Numbered from the stretch's first letter, positions 48,061 through 55,936 are shown. The stretch is 56,760 nt of DNA from Comamonadaceae bacterium (GCA_947448745.1 CANFOQ010000014.1:1-56760), one strand, 5' to 3'. Program-made: numbers and translations. Notes: a model not told the origin generated them from the sequence alone.

Positions 48061-49539
48061 ATGCCTCCCCAAGTTTTAGACCAGTTTGACAGCGTGTTGG
48101 TGTGGTTTCGCCGGGATTTGCGCTTGGACGACCACACCGCGCTCAGCACAGCCTTGAAGCATGCCAAGCGTGTGCACGCGGCCTTTGTGTTTGACACCGC
48201 CATCTTGGACAAATTACCGCGCCAAGACCGGCGCGTGGCCTTCATCCACGCGTCGTTGCACGAGCTTGATGCCGCTTGGCGCGAACGCGCGGGCCATACA
48301 GAGGCGGGCTTCCTGGTGCGCCACGGCGAAGCCATCCACGAGATGGTTCAACTTGCCCAACACTTGGGTGTGCAAGCGGTGTTCACCCACCATGATGACG
48401 AGCCCGAGGCTTTGGCCCGCGACGCCCAAGTGCGCGGCAGCTTGGCCAACCACGGCATCGCGTTTCACAGCTTCAAAGACCATGTGGTGTTCGAACGCAG
48501 CGAGGTCTTGACGCTGAGCGGCACACCCTATGGCGTGTTCACGCCGTACAAAAATGCGTGGTTGAAAAAAGTCACGCCTGCCGATTTGGCGGCCAGGCCC
48601 ACCTTGGTCAAGCCTGGTCAATTGGCCAGCATCCCCAAAGCTTTGCGCCAGCCCATCCCCAGCTTGCAGGCCATGGGTTTTGAAGCCATGGATTTGGCGG
48701 CGCTGCACATCCACCCCGGCATGTCAGGTGCGCAGATGTTGTTGAAAGATTTCGACAAACGCATGAGCGACTATGAAGCCACACGCAACTTTCCGGCGGT
48801 GAAAGGGCCCAGTTATTTGAGTGCGCATTTGCGCTTTGGCACGGTGTCGATTCGGCAGTTGGCGCGGTTGGCCCATGCTCGTGCCCTGAAGAATGATGGG
48901 GGCGCACAAACCTGGTTGTCCGAATTGATTTGGCGCGATTTCTATCACCAGATCATGCACCACCATCCGCACGTGGTGCACAGCGCTTTCAAGCGCGAGT
49001 ACGACGACATCCACTGGGACAAAGACAAACACGCCAAGGCCTTGTTCAAAGCTTGGTGTGATGGTCAAACCGGCTACCCGCTGGTGGACGCGGCCATGGC
49101 GCAGATCAACCAAAGCGGCTACATGCACAACCGCTTGCGCATGGTGGTGGCAAGTTTTTTGGTGAAAGATTTAGGGATTGATTGGCGCTGGGGCGAGGCT
49201 TACTTTGCCCAGCACTTGATTGACTTTGACTTGGCCGCCAACAACGGCGGTTGGCAGTGGGCCAGCTCGAGCGGCTGCGACGCCCAGCCCTACTTTCGCA
49301 TCTTCAACCCGATCAACCAAAGCGAAAAGTTTGACCCGCAAGGCAAGTTCATCAGGCGCTATGTGCCGCAACTCAGCGGCTTGTCCGACAAAGCGATTCA
49401 TGCACCATGGTTGGCCAAACCCATGGAGCTGCAAGCAGCGGGTGTGGTGTTGGGCCAGAACTACCCGATGCCGGTTGTGGACCACGCGCAAGCGCGGGCC
49501 AAAACCTTGCTGCGCTATTCGGTGGTGAAAAAAAGTTAG
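48061..49539 (+). CDS. phrB: Deoxyribodipyrimidine photolyase
   Basis: A 492-residue class I CPD photolyase that repairs UV-induced pyrimidine dimers with blue light. The N-terminal antenna domain opens LVWFRRDLRLDDHTALSTAL; the FAD domain has WLSELIWRDFYHQIMHHHP, QTGYPLVDAAMAQINQSGYM, HNRLRMVVASFLVKDLGIDW and GGWQWASSSGCDAQPYFRIF. The start at 48061 is chosen from the family; the frame is open further upstream. The rubredoxin gene converges with a 4-base overlap of the stops. Confidence 0.96.
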   Translation: MPPQVLDQFDSVLVWFRRDLRLDDHTALSTALKHAKRVHAAFVFDTAILDKLPRQDRRVAFIHASLHELDAAWRERAGHTEAGFLVRHGEAIHEMVQLAQHLGVQAVFTHHDDEPEALARDAQVRGSLANHGIAFHSFKDHVVFERSEVLTLSGTPYGVFTPYKNAWLKKVTPADLAARPTLVKPGQLASIPKALRQPIPSLQAMGFEAMDLAALHIHPGMSGAQMLLKDFDKRMSDYEATRNFPAVKGPSYLSAHLRFGTVSIRQLARLAHARALKNDGGAQTWLSELIWRDFYHQIMHHHPHVVHSAFKREYDDIHWDKDKHAKALFKAWCDGQTGYPLVDAAMAQINQSGYMHNRLRMVVASFLVKDLGIDWRWGEAYFAQHLIDFDLAANNGGWQWASSSGCDAQPYFRIFNPINQSEKFDPQGKFIRRYVPQLSGLSDKAIHAPWLAKPMELQAAGVVLGQNYPMPVVDHAQARAKTLLRYSVVKKS

Positions 49540-49703
49540 ACCGGCACCATTTCAAAGTCTTCTTTGCGCGCGCCACATTCGGGGCAAGTCCAGTTCATGG
49601 GCACTTGTTCCCACGGGGTGCCGGGGGCGATGTTGCTGTCGGGGTCACCCAAGGCTTCGTCGTAAATCCAGCCACAAATCAGGCACATCCAAGTCTTGTT
49701 CAC
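49536..49703 (-). CDS. Rubredoxin
   Basis: A 55-residue rubredoxin with a single Fe(Cys)4 site: CLICGWIYDEALGDPDSNIA supplies the first pair and WTCPECGARKEDFEMV the second. It is an electron carrier, for example for alkane hydroxylases or oxygen/peroxide-reducing enzymes. The likely start is GTG at 49703, preceded by GAAAGAG; an ATG 10 codons upstream (49733) and one 5 codons in (49688) are alternatives. It diverges from the thiD-like gene. Rubredoxin next to thiD and hemL is a recurring betaproteobacterial arrangement. Confidence 0.93.
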   Translation of the reverse strand: MNKTWMCLICGWIYDEALGDPDSNIAPGTPWEQVPMNWTCPECGARKEDFEMVPV

Positions 49704-49779
49704 GGGGTCTCTTTCATTCGAGGAAGCACACAAACCACGTTAAAACCGTGGCATAGAATGAATCAAAGTATAGACGGCC

Positions 49780-50703
49780 ATGAACCCCACCCTCCCGCTC
49801 CCAGACGAAGGCCAGACCCCGGAAATGGCCCATCCTTGTGTGCTGTGTTTCAACAGCAATGACCCCAGCGGTGCAGGTGGTTTAACCGCCGACATCTTGG
49901 CCATGTCCTCGGTGGGGGCGCATGTGTTGGCCATCAGCACCGGCAGCTATGTGCGCGACTCGGCTGAAACCTTCGACCACATGGCCATGGACGAAGACGC
50001 GGTGGATGAACAAGCCCGCATCATCTTGGAAGACATCTCGGTGCAAGTCATCAAGGTGGGCTTTTGCGGCACGCCCGAAATTGTGGCCACCATCGCAGAG
50101 CTGTGCTCCGACTACGCCGATGTGCCTGTGGTGGCTTACATGCCCAGTTTGTCGTGGTGGCAAGACGACCCGATTGAAGCCTATCAAGATGCGTTCATGG
50201 ATTTGTTGTTGCCGCAAACCACGGTGTTGGTGGGCAACCATTCCACGCTGTGGCGTTGGTTGTTGCCCGAGTGGGGCAGCGAACGCCCGCCCACCGCCCG
50301 CGACATCGCCAAAGCCGCCGCCGACAAAGGCGTGCCCTACACCTTGGTCACCGGTTTGCCGCAAGGCACCCAACATTTGGAAAACGCTTTGGCCACGCCG
50401 CTCACCGTGCTGGTGAGCGAAACCATTGAGCGTTTTGACGCGGTCTTCACCGGCGCAGGTGACACCTTGAGCGCGGCCTTGGCCGGTTTGCTGGCCATGG
50501 GCGACGACCTCGAGGCCTCGGTGGGTGAAGCGCTGGGCTTTTTGGATGGCAGCTTGGACGCGGGCTTTCGCCCCGGCATGGGCCACGCGGTGGCCGACCG
50601 TTTGTTTTGGGCGCAAAGCGTGGAAGAGCCCGCTGACGATGAAGCCGATGGCGCTGCCACCGCTGAAGATTTCTCGCTGCCCGGCCACCAAACCCGGCAT
50701 TGA
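49780..50703 (+). CDS. thiD: ThiD-like hydroxymethylpyrimidine kinase family protein
   Basis: A 307-residue ribokinase-fold kinase. The start region NSNDPSGAGGLTADILAMSS matches SDPSGGAGIQADLK of ThiD, and GAGDTLSAALAGLLAMG is the anion-hole motif. Two features differ from standard ThiD: the catalytic GTGC is GAGD (D228), as in other ribokinases, and the substrate-recognition QNT after the second strand is replaced by STGSYVRD. It may act on another pyrimidine or vitamin B6-like alcohol. The last 30 residues are acidic and Ala-rich. hemL follows 24 bases on. Confidence 0.78.
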   Translation: MNPTLPLPDEGQTPEMAHPCVLCFNSNDPSGAGGLTADILAMSSVGAHVLAISTGSYVRDSAETFDHMAMDEDAVDEQARIILEDISVQVIKVGFCGTPEIVATIAELCSDYADVPVVAYMPSLSWWQDDPIEAYQDAFMDLLLPQTTVLVGNHSTLWRWLLPEWGSERPPTARDIAKAAADKGVPYTLVTGLPQGTQHLENALATPLTVLVSETIERFDAVFTGAGDTLSAALAGLLAMGDDLEASVGEALGFLDGSLDAGFRPGMGHAVADRLFWAQSVEEPADDEADGAATAEDFSLPGHQTRH

Positions 50704-50727
50704 TTTTGTTGCACGACTGGGAAGACC

Positions 50728-52023
50728 ATGACCGATTTGAACCAAACCTTGTTTGACCGCGCCCGCCTGGTGATTCCTGGCGGCGTCAATTCACCTGTTC
50801 GCGCTTTTCGCGCCGTGGGTGGCACACCGCGCTTTGTGAAGCGTGCCCAAGGCGCTTATTTTTGGGACGCCAATGACCGTCGCTACATCGATTACATCGG
50901 CTCTTGGGGCCCGATGATTTTGGGCCACGGCCACCCGGCGGTGGTTGAAGCCGTGCAAAAAGCCGTGCTCGAAGGTTTCTCGTATGGCGCACCCACCGAG
51001 CGCGAAATTGAACTCGCCGAAGCGCTGTTGAAACTCATGCCGTCGATGGACATGGTCCGCTTGGTAAGCTCGGGCACCGAAGCCGGCATGAGCGCCCTGC
51101 GCTTGGCACGCGGTGCCACGGGCCGCAGCAAGATCATCAAGTTTGAAGGCTGCTACCACGGCCACGCCGACGCGCTGTTGGTGAAAGCCGGTTCGGGCTT
51201 GGCCACCTTTGGCAACCCGACCAGCGCTGGTGTGCCCCCCGAAGTAGTGCAACACACCTTGGTTTTGGAATTCAACAACATCCCTCAATTGGAAGAAGCG
51301 TTTGCTTTGCATGGCCAAGAGCTGGCATGTTTGATGATCGAGCCGATCGCCGGCAACATGAATTTCGTTCGCGCCAGCGTGCCCTTCATGAAGCGCTGCC
51401 GCGAGCTGTGCAGCGCGCACGGCGCCTTGCTGGTGTTTGACGAGGTGATGACCGGCTGCCGCGTGGCTTTGGGCAGTGCACAAAGCGTGTATGCCAAGTC
51501 ATTGCCTGGCTTCGAGCCCGACCTCACCGTGCTGGGCAAAGTCATTGGTGGCGGCATGCCGCTGGCCGCGTTTGGCGGCAAACGCGCCGTCATGGAACAG
51601 CTGGCTCCGCTGGGCCCGGTCTACCAAGCGGGCACTTTGAGCGGCAACCCGGTGGCCACCGCCTGTGGTTTGGCCACCTTGCATGAAATCTCCAAACCCG
51701 GTTTCTTCGACGCGCTGTCGGCCCGCACCCAAAGCTTGGTCGATGGTTTGAAAGCAGCTGCCGCCAAAGCCGGCGTGCCCTTCAGCGCCGATTGCCAAGG
51801 CGGCATGTTTGGCTTTTTCTTGCTGCCCGAGCTGCCGCAAAACTACGCCAAGGTGATGACCAGCGACAGCCCCAAGTTCAACAAGCTGTTCCACGGCCTG
51901 CTGGACAAAGGCGTGTACATCGCACCAGCGCTTTATGAAGCGGGCTTTGTGAGTGGTGCCCACACCGCCGAGGACATTGCCGCCACGGTGCAAGCCGCGG
52001 CGGATGTGTTTGCCACACTTTGA
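50728..52023 (+). CDS. hemL: Glutamate-1-semialdehyde 2,1-aminomutase
   Basis: HemL converts glutamate-1-semialdehyde to 5-aminolevulinate in the C5 tetrapyrrole pathway, using PLP. The 431-residue protein has [20 protein letters not shown] at the start, [20 protein letters not shown], and the PLP lysine in [20 protein letters not shown] near residue 270. The region [20 protein letters not shown] is also diagnostic. Its stop overlaps the ATG of the following small barrel gene (TGATG). Supplies heme precursors needed, among others, by the cox and cytochrome genes here. Confidence 0.97.
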   Translation: MTDLNQTLFDRARLVIPGGVNSPVRAFRAVGGTPRFVKRAQGAYFWDANDRRYIDYIGSWGPMILGHGHPAVVEAVQKAVLEGFSYGAPTEREIELAEALLKLMPSMDMVRLVSSGTEAGMSALRLARGATGRSKIIKFEGCYHGHADALLVKAGSGLATFGNPTSAGVPPEVVQHTLVLEFNNIPQLEEAFALHGQELACLMIEPIAGNMNFVRASVPFMKRCRELCSAHGALLVFDEVMTGCRVALGSAQSVYAKSLPGFEPDLTVLGKVIGGGMPLAAFGGKRAVMEQLAPLGPVYQAGTLSGNPVATACGLATLHEISKPGFFDALSARTQSLVDGLKAAAAKAGVPFSADCQGGMFGFFLLPELPQNYAKVMTSDSPKFNKLFHGLLDKGVYIAPALYEAGFVSGAHTAEDIAATVQAAADVFATL

Positions 52024-52520
52024 TGCGCAAAGTCGCCTTTTCGTTGGGCGTTTTGTTGGCCACGATGGCTTGGGCTGACGGTTCCTCAGAGAGCCCGCCA
52101 GCAGCCACCCCACCCCTGGCCGCGCGGCACAGCATCTGGCTCAACCCTGGTTTTTACTCGGCGCACTTTGACACCAACAAGGGTTTGCGCAACGAGAACT
52201 TCGGCTTTGGCGTGGAAGTGCAGCTCAACGAAGACTGGTCGGCCACGGCGGGGCGGTTCATCAACAGCGACAGCGCCCATTCCAACTACGTGGGCGCCTA
52301 CTACCAGCCTTTCACCTTTGCCAACGCCAAATGGGGCGTGGTGATGGGCGCTTTCAACGGCTACCCCAAGGCGTTTGACGGCGGCTGGTTTCCCGCCGTG
52401 CTGCCGGTGGCCACTTGGGAAAGCCGCTGGGTTGGCCTGAATGTGGCGCTGGTGCCGCCGCTGAAAGACCGCTTGTATGGCGCGGTCAGTTTTCAGCTGA
52501 AGGTCCGGGTGCCGGACTGA
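52023..52520 (+). CDS. Small outer-membrane beta-barrel-like protein (paralogue of 37563)
   Basis: A 165-residue protein with a signal peptide ([20 protein letters not shown]). The mature part has NPGFYSAHFDTNKGLRNENF, GFGVEVQLNEDWSATAGRFI, NSDSAHSNYVGAYYQPFTFA and NAKWGVVMGAFNGYP, alternating strands like PagP-type barrels. The blocks NEN[YF]G, [FY]xNS and SxYVG-like SNYVGAY are shared in the same order with the protein at 37563. The end (VSFQLKVRVPD) lacks a terminal aromatic residue. Coupled to hemL by the TGATG overlap. Function unknown. Confidence 0.65.
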   Translation: MRKVAFSLGVLLATMAWADGSSESPPAATPPLAARHSIWLNPGFYSAHFDTNKGLRNENFGFGVEVQLNEDWSATAGRFINSDSAHSNYVGAYYQPFTFANAKWGVVMGAFNGYPKAFDGGWFPAVLPVATWESRWVGLNVALVPPLKDRLYGAVSFQLKVRVPD

Positions 52521-52603
52521 GCTGGGTGTCGATACCGTAAGTCATTGATTTAATTGAACTTTTTAAAATCGATGTTCAAAATTTCAAAGGACTTTGTCGA
52601 GAT

Positions 52604-53773
52604 TTAACGCAAAGGGCTCAGCTTGCTAAGCGCCGACCAACCCCACACCTGCACGCCCTCACGCTCATGAGAATCAGTGCCGCCGTAGACCAGTGAGGGC
52701 TGAAAGCTTTCTTCGCCCGCAAACTTTTGCCACTTCTTCAGGCCATCGGTCCAGTCGCTGGCGAAGGTACTGCCGGACTTGATTTCAATGGCTTGCAGCC
52801 CTTGGGCGCTTTCGATCAGCACATCCACTTCATTGCCCACGCTGTCGCGCCAGAAGTACAGATCACGCGCCTGGCCGGCATTGAGCCGCTGCTTCAGGAG
52901 TTCGCTCACCACGAAGGTTTCAAACAGCGCACCGCGAGCGGCATGGGTGTCCAGGCTGGCGGCGTCGCGAATGCCCAGCAGCCAAGCGGCCAAGCCCACA
53001 TCGCAGAAATACAGTTTGGGCGCTTTCACCAAGCGCTTGCCGAAGTTGCGGTGGTGCGGCTGAAGCAAGCTCACGATGTAACTGGCTTCCAGCACCGACA
53101 ACCATTGCTTGGCCGTCACCGACGAGATGCCGCAATCTGCGCCCAGAGATGTGAGGTTCAACAACTGGCCGCTGCGGGCGGCGCACATCTTCACGAAGGT
53201 TTGAAACTGCGACAAATCGCGCACCGCAATCAACTGCCGCACATCGCGCTCGATGTAGGTGCTGATGTAGTTGGCAAACCAATCTTGCGGCGACACATCG
53301 CGGTCGTACAGCGCCGGATAGCCACCTTGGAACAGGGTGGTGTTCAAGTCTGTGGGCGCCTTCTGAGACGCGGCCAGCTCATCAGCACAAAGCGGCAGCA
53401 ACTCGACACGCCCCACGCGCCCCGCCAGGGTTTGGGTGACACCCACGATCAAGTCGAACTGTGCCGAGCCGGTCAACACAAAGTCACCCATGATGCCGCG
53501 CTCATCCACCCAGCCCTGCAACCAGGACAGCAACTCGGGGCAGCGCTGCACCTCGTCGAGCACCGCACCCTGGGGAAAGCGCTGCAAAAACCGCTTGGGG
53601 TCTTGCAAGGCAAACGCCCGCTCGTCGGGGTTCTCTAAGGACACATAGATTTTGCTGCTGAACACCGACTTGGCCAGCGTGGTTTTGCCCGACTGCCGAG
53701 GCCCGGTGAGCACGACCACGGGAAAGCCTTTGGCCAGGCGTTCGAGTGTGGGGGTGGCGTTACGGGGAATCAT
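52604..53773 (-). CDS. AAA ATPase with DUF4143 domain
   Basis: A 389-residue protein of the widespread ATPase/DUF4143 family. Walker A is VVVLTGPRQSGKTTLAKSVF near residue 20; AVLDEVQRCPELLSWLQGWV is Walker B; GDFVLTGSAQFDLI is sensor 1. The C-terminal DUF4143 part (from about 190) has FWRDSVGNEVDVLIE and LQAIEIKSGSTF, a PD-(D/E)XK nuclease-like pattern (D-x-E-x-K). Such genes are frequent in mobile and defence regions, but their function is not known. It is probably acquired: it lies between AT-rich gaps with toxin-antitoxin genes next to it. Confidence 0.9.
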   Translation of the reverse strand: MIPRNATPTLERLAKGFPVVVLTGPRQSGKTTLAKSVFSSKIYVSLENPDERAFALQDPKRFLQRFPQGAVLDEVQRCPELLSWLQGWVDERGIMGDFVLTGSAQFDLIVGVTQTLAGRVGRVELLPLCADELAASQKAPTDLNTTLFQGGYPALYDRDVSPQDWFANYISTYIERDVRQLIAVRDLSQFQTFVKMCAARSGQLLNLTSLGADCGISSVTAKQWLSVLEASYIVSLLQPHHRNFGKRLVKAPKLYFCDVGLAAWLLGIRDAASLDTHAARGALFETFVVSELLKQRLNAGQARDLYFWRDSVGNEVDVLIESAQGLQAIEIKSGSTFASDWTDGLKKWQKFAGEESFQPSLVYGGTDSHEREGVQVWGWSALSKLSPLR

Positions 53774-53777
53774 TTTT

Positions 53778-53806
53778 GCAATTTTAAAGTTGAAATTTAA
53801 ATTTGC
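53778..53806. repeat. AT-rich inverted repeat before the DUF4143 ATPase gene
   Basis: GCAATTTTAAA (53778-53788) and TTTAAATTTGC (53796-53806) are inverted copies with one mismatch in 11 and a 7-base spacer. It lies 5 bases upstream of the ATPase start codon (minus strand), where a repressor or structured 5' end would be expected. The surrounding 108 bases (53774-53881) hold no gene. Confidence 0.5.
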
Positions 53807-53881
53807 ATAGATTTCTCATGAAAACTGTGCTGAATTGGGTCTTTTTCTGGGGCTGTGCCTTCCCAATCGGGCTTGAATGGC

Positions 53882-54379
53882 TCAAGCCAACACTTGCAAC
53901 CGACTGAGGTTGAACCGCTCGAAATCTGGGTCGAAGGTGACCATGCGCAAACCGGCGGCCTCGGCGGTGGCGGCCAACCAGGCATCGGTCCACAAGCGGT
54001 TGGGCAGCGGCGCGGTGTCGGCGCCCAACAAGCCTTGCACATGCGCCTCCAAGCCCAGCGGTTCGGGCAACAAAGCCACGGCGGGCGTGGACAACCATTG
54101 TTGGTAAACGGCCATGGCTGACGGCAGACTCAGCACATCAGCGCCCATGACTTTGGGTTGCGCCAGCAAGCGCACCAGCGCCAGCATGGTGCTGCGGCAA
54201 AACCACAAAGGCGTGTTGCTGGTGCAAGCCTCCTGCCAATAAGCCGTGGCCCGGGCGTGAAACTGGTGGGCGGCGTAGGACAGCGCCAGCCAGACGTTGA
54301 CGTCGGGCAAGTCCCCCGAGGCCAGCCGCCATGAGGCAGGCACCTCAGCGACTTTGAAGGATTTGGCGGGCTCGCTCAT
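53882..54379 (-). CDS. vapC: PIN-domain toxin (VapC type)
   Basis: A 165-residue PIN-domain ribonuclease toxin. The first acidic motif is LPDVNVWLALSYAAHQFHAR near residue 24; the last is LWTDAWLAATAEAAGLRMVT with FDPDF. The middle acidic residue is less evident (FCRSTMLALVRLL), as in the FCRxTxLxxLRLL subgroup of VapC. VapC toxins usually cleave tRNA or rRNA. The first 24 residues form an extension before the PIN fold, encoded in the overlap with the antitoxin (35 bases), so the true start may be slightly downstream. Confidence 0.85.
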   Translation of the reverse strand: MSEPAKSFKVAEVPASWRLASGDLPDVNVWLALSYAAHQFHARATAYWQEACTSNTPLWFCRSTMLALVRLLAQPKVMGADVLSLPSAMAVYQQWLSTPAVALLPEPLGLEAHVQGLLGADTAPLPNRLWTDAWLAATAEAAGLRMVTFDPDFERFNLSRLQVLA

Positions 54380-54626
54380 CGTCTTCTTCGCTGAGGATGT
54401 CGGACAAGTCGGCAGAGGTGAGTTGGCTTGGCGGCATGCGCATGGGCGTCGTGCCCGCGATCAGCGGCCGCGCCTGAAAGCGCTGTTGGGCATCGACCAG
54501 GTCGCGGGCGGACAGCCCTTTTTCGACCAATTCCACCACCAGGTCGCGCAAGGTCCTGCCCTCTTGCGCCGCACGGGTTTTGAGGTGCTTGAACAACGGG
54601 TCTGGAAGGTCGAGGGTGGTGCGCAT
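54345..54626 (-). CDS. vapB: Ribbon-helix-helix antitoxin (VapB type)
   Basis: A 93-residue antitoxin. MRTTLDLPDPLFKHLKTRAA followed by QEGRTLRDLVVELVEKGL is a ribbon-helix-helix DNA-binding domain; the rest (about 50-93) with SQLTSADLSDILSEEDDE is the toxin-binding tail. The ATG at 54626 is chosen because the fold begins there; the frame is open further upstream. It overlaps vapC by 35 bases. An exact inverted repeat (54638-54659) lies 11 bases upstream as the likely operator. Confidence 0.88.
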   Translation of the reverse strand: MRTTLDLPDPLFKHLKTRAAQEGRTLRDLVVELVEKGLSARDLVDAQQRFQARPLIAGTTPMRMPPSQLTSADLSDILSEEDDERARQILQSR

Positions 54627-54637
54627 GGACGCAGTTT

Positions 54638-54659
54638 CGCACAAAAACATATTTGTGCG
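54638..54659. promoter_or_regulatory. Palindromic operator of the VapBC pair
   Basis: CGCACAAA (54638-54645) and TTTGTGCG (54652-54659) are perfect 8-bp inverted copies with the spacer AACATA. The site is 11 bases upstream of the antitoxin ATG on the minus strand, in the region where the RHH antitoxin would repress its own operon. Confidence 0.7.
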
Positions 54660-54750
54660 CAATGGGTGGCGCTTGGTTTTCCTGTGAAGGTTCGGGTTCA
54701 GGACTGAACTGACGCTTTCAAAATTAATCCAATGGATTAGAATTCTGCAC

Positions 54751-54852
54751 ATGCTGACCATCGCAGAACTCCCCGAATACACCCGCAAAGCCCAGCGCAA
54801 TAAATTGGCCGAATTGGTTGATTTACTGGTGAAATTATGGATTCAGGACTGA
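54751..54852 (+). pseudogene. Internally deleted RelE/HigB-like toxin remnant
   Basis: A 33-codon frame: MLTIAELPEYTRKA joined directly to QRNKLAELVDLLVKLW. Toxins of the family paired with NadS-type antitoxins begin MLTIxELPEY and end with NLSxAERNELxxLVxxLV; here the start and end segments are present while about 70 central residues, with the whole catalytic sheet, are missing. The frame stayed open across the junction. The intact antitoxin gene begins 11 bases after the stop. It is therefore a dead toxin that may still serve to initiate translation of its antitoxin. Confidence 0.72.
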
Positions 54853-54863
54853 AAGGGAAAACC

Positions 54864-55157
54864 ATGTCAAAAGCATTCAACAGCATCAAGCAAGGCCTGA
54901 CCGAAGCCATTGCGCATGCCAAAAGCAAGGACAACAAAGCAAGCGGCGTCAAGCTTTACCAACCGCATGCTGTAGATGTTTCCAACCTGCGCCAGCGCTT
55001 GAGCTTGACGCAAGAACAGTTTGCAGCGCGCTTTGGTTTTTCGGTCGCTACCTTGCGCCATTGGGAGCGTGGCGATCGGTCTCCCAGCGGCGCTTCGCTG
55101 GTGTTGCTGAATGTGATTGACCGCAATCCCGCCGCTGTGCTTGAAGCTTTGCAATAA
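54864..55157 (+). CDS. XRE-family antitoxin (NadS/HigA-like), toxin lost
   Basis: A 97-residue helix-turn-helix protein. MSKAFNSIKQGLTEAIAHAK is the NadS-like opening and LRQRLSLTQEQFAARFGFSV then ATLRHWERGDRSPSGAS is the XRE helix-turn-helix. The ATG at 54864 has GAAAGGG 7 bases upstream. In functional loci the RelE/HigB-like toxin gene comes first, and its remnant does lie immediately upstream. The antitoxin is intact and could still act as a DNA-binding regulator or protect against related toxins. Confidence 0.88.
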   Translation: MSKAFNSIKQGLTEAIAHAKSKDNKASGVKLYQPHAVDVSNLRQRLSLTQEQFAARFGFSVATLRHWERGDRSPSGASLVLLNVIDRNPAAVLEALQ

Positions 55158-55204
55158 ATTTCGACTGTCCACATTCGACCAGGCGCGCCGGTGTCATCAA
55201 AAGC

Positions 55205-55390
55205 TTGCGTGGACTTAAGCGCATGCCCAGCCGCGTCTTGGGTCGCCATGCGCCGAACCGCATGATCTCGGCAAATGGTGAATCGACGCCTTTGGAAACC
55301 CTTGCTAAGGCACTCCAAGACATCGCTTCTGACTATGGCCCGCGGACAGCAGCTTGGGTAGCGCTCAAGATGGAATATCCGGGCTACTGA
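55205..55390 (+). CDS. Doubtful small frame, possible gene fragment
   Basis: A 61-codon frame from a TTG in the 271-base gap between the XRE antitoxin and BrnT genes. The last 45 residues (RHAPNRMISANGEST, LETLAKALQDIASDYGPRTA, AWVALKMEYPGY) look like real protein in composition and codon use, whereas the N-terminal part does not. It has no clear ribosome site. It may be the 3' end of a decayed gene; no family is recognised. Confidence 0.3.
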   Translation: MRGLKRMPSRVLGRHAPNRMISANGESTPLETLAKALQDIASDYGPRTAAWVALKMEYPGY

Positions 55391-55416
55391 AATCCACATT
55401 CATCTGTCTCCTTACA

Positions 55417-55428
55417 TACAATGTACAT
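55417..55428 (+). promoter_or_regulatory. Possible brnT promoter/operator
   Basis: TACAAT (55417-55422) resembles a -10 box, and ATGTACAT (55421-55428) is an exact palindrome directly before the brnT ATG. No Shine-Dalgarno precedes that ATG, so the transcript may be leaderless. No good -35 is seen. Tentative. Confidence 0.3.
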
Positions 55429-55710
55429 ATGATAAAGTTTGAATGGCATCCAACCAAATCATCTGCCAACCTGAGAAAACACAATGTGTCATTTGAGGAA
55501 GCGCAAACCGTTTTTTATGATGATGACGCGGTTCAATTTTTTGATGAAGAACATTCGATTGAAGAGAATCGGTTTCTGTTGTTGGGCATGAGTGTTGAAG
55601 CCAAGCTATTGATTGTTTGTCATTGTGAACGCCAGGATGGCGAAGTCATCCGAATCATTTCAGCCCGCAAGGCCACCAAGCGTGAAAGCGTGTTTTACAA
55701 AGGTACCTGA
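55429..55710 (+). CDS. brnT: BrnT family toxin
   Basis: A 93-residue ribonuclease toxin with a RelE-like fold. MIKFEWHPTKSSANLRKHNV then SFEEAQTVFYDD is the characteristic opening (the FEWDxxKxxxNxxKHxVSFEEA pattern), ENRFLLLGMS the middle, and IRIISARKATKRE the conserved end with the catalytic Arg/Lys. The ATG at 55429 is chosen for the family start. The antitoxin gene brnA begins 1 base after the stop; toxin-first order is normal for BrnTA. Confidence 0.93.
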   Translation: MIKFEWHPTKSSANLRKHNVSFEEAQTVFYDDDAVQFFDEEHSIEENRFLLLGMSVEAKLLIVCHCERQDGEVIRIISARKATKRESVFYKGT

Positions 55711-55711
55711 C

Positions 55712-55936
55712 ATGAAAGCCGAATACGATTTCTCCAAGCTCAAAGCTCGCAAAAATCCCTACGCCTCAAAACTCAAGAAGCCCGTGACCATGCGACTGTC
55801 TGAAGACGTGTTGGTGTATTTCAAAAGCATGGCCGATGAAGCTGGCGTCCCTTATCAAAGCCTCATCAACTTGTATTTGCGCGATTGCTTGGCCAACAAG
55901 CGCAAAGTTCAAATCCATTGGCCCAAACTGGCTTGA
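55712..55936 (+). CDS. brnA: BrnA family antitoxin
   Basis: A 74-residue antitoxin with a C-terminal ribbon-helix-helix: KKPVTMRLSEDVLVYFKSMA then DEAGVPYQSLINLYLRDCL is the BrnA signature. It binds BrnT and represses the brnTA promoter. The ATG at 55712 starts MKAEYDFSKLKARKNPY, the typical N-terminal toxin-binding part. It ends 71 bases before the convergent purH stop, a gap without a strong terminator. Confidence 0.93.
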   Translation: MKAEYDFSKLKARKNPYASKLKKPVTMRLSEDVLVYFKSMADEAGVPYQSLINLYLRDCLANKRKVQIHWPKLA

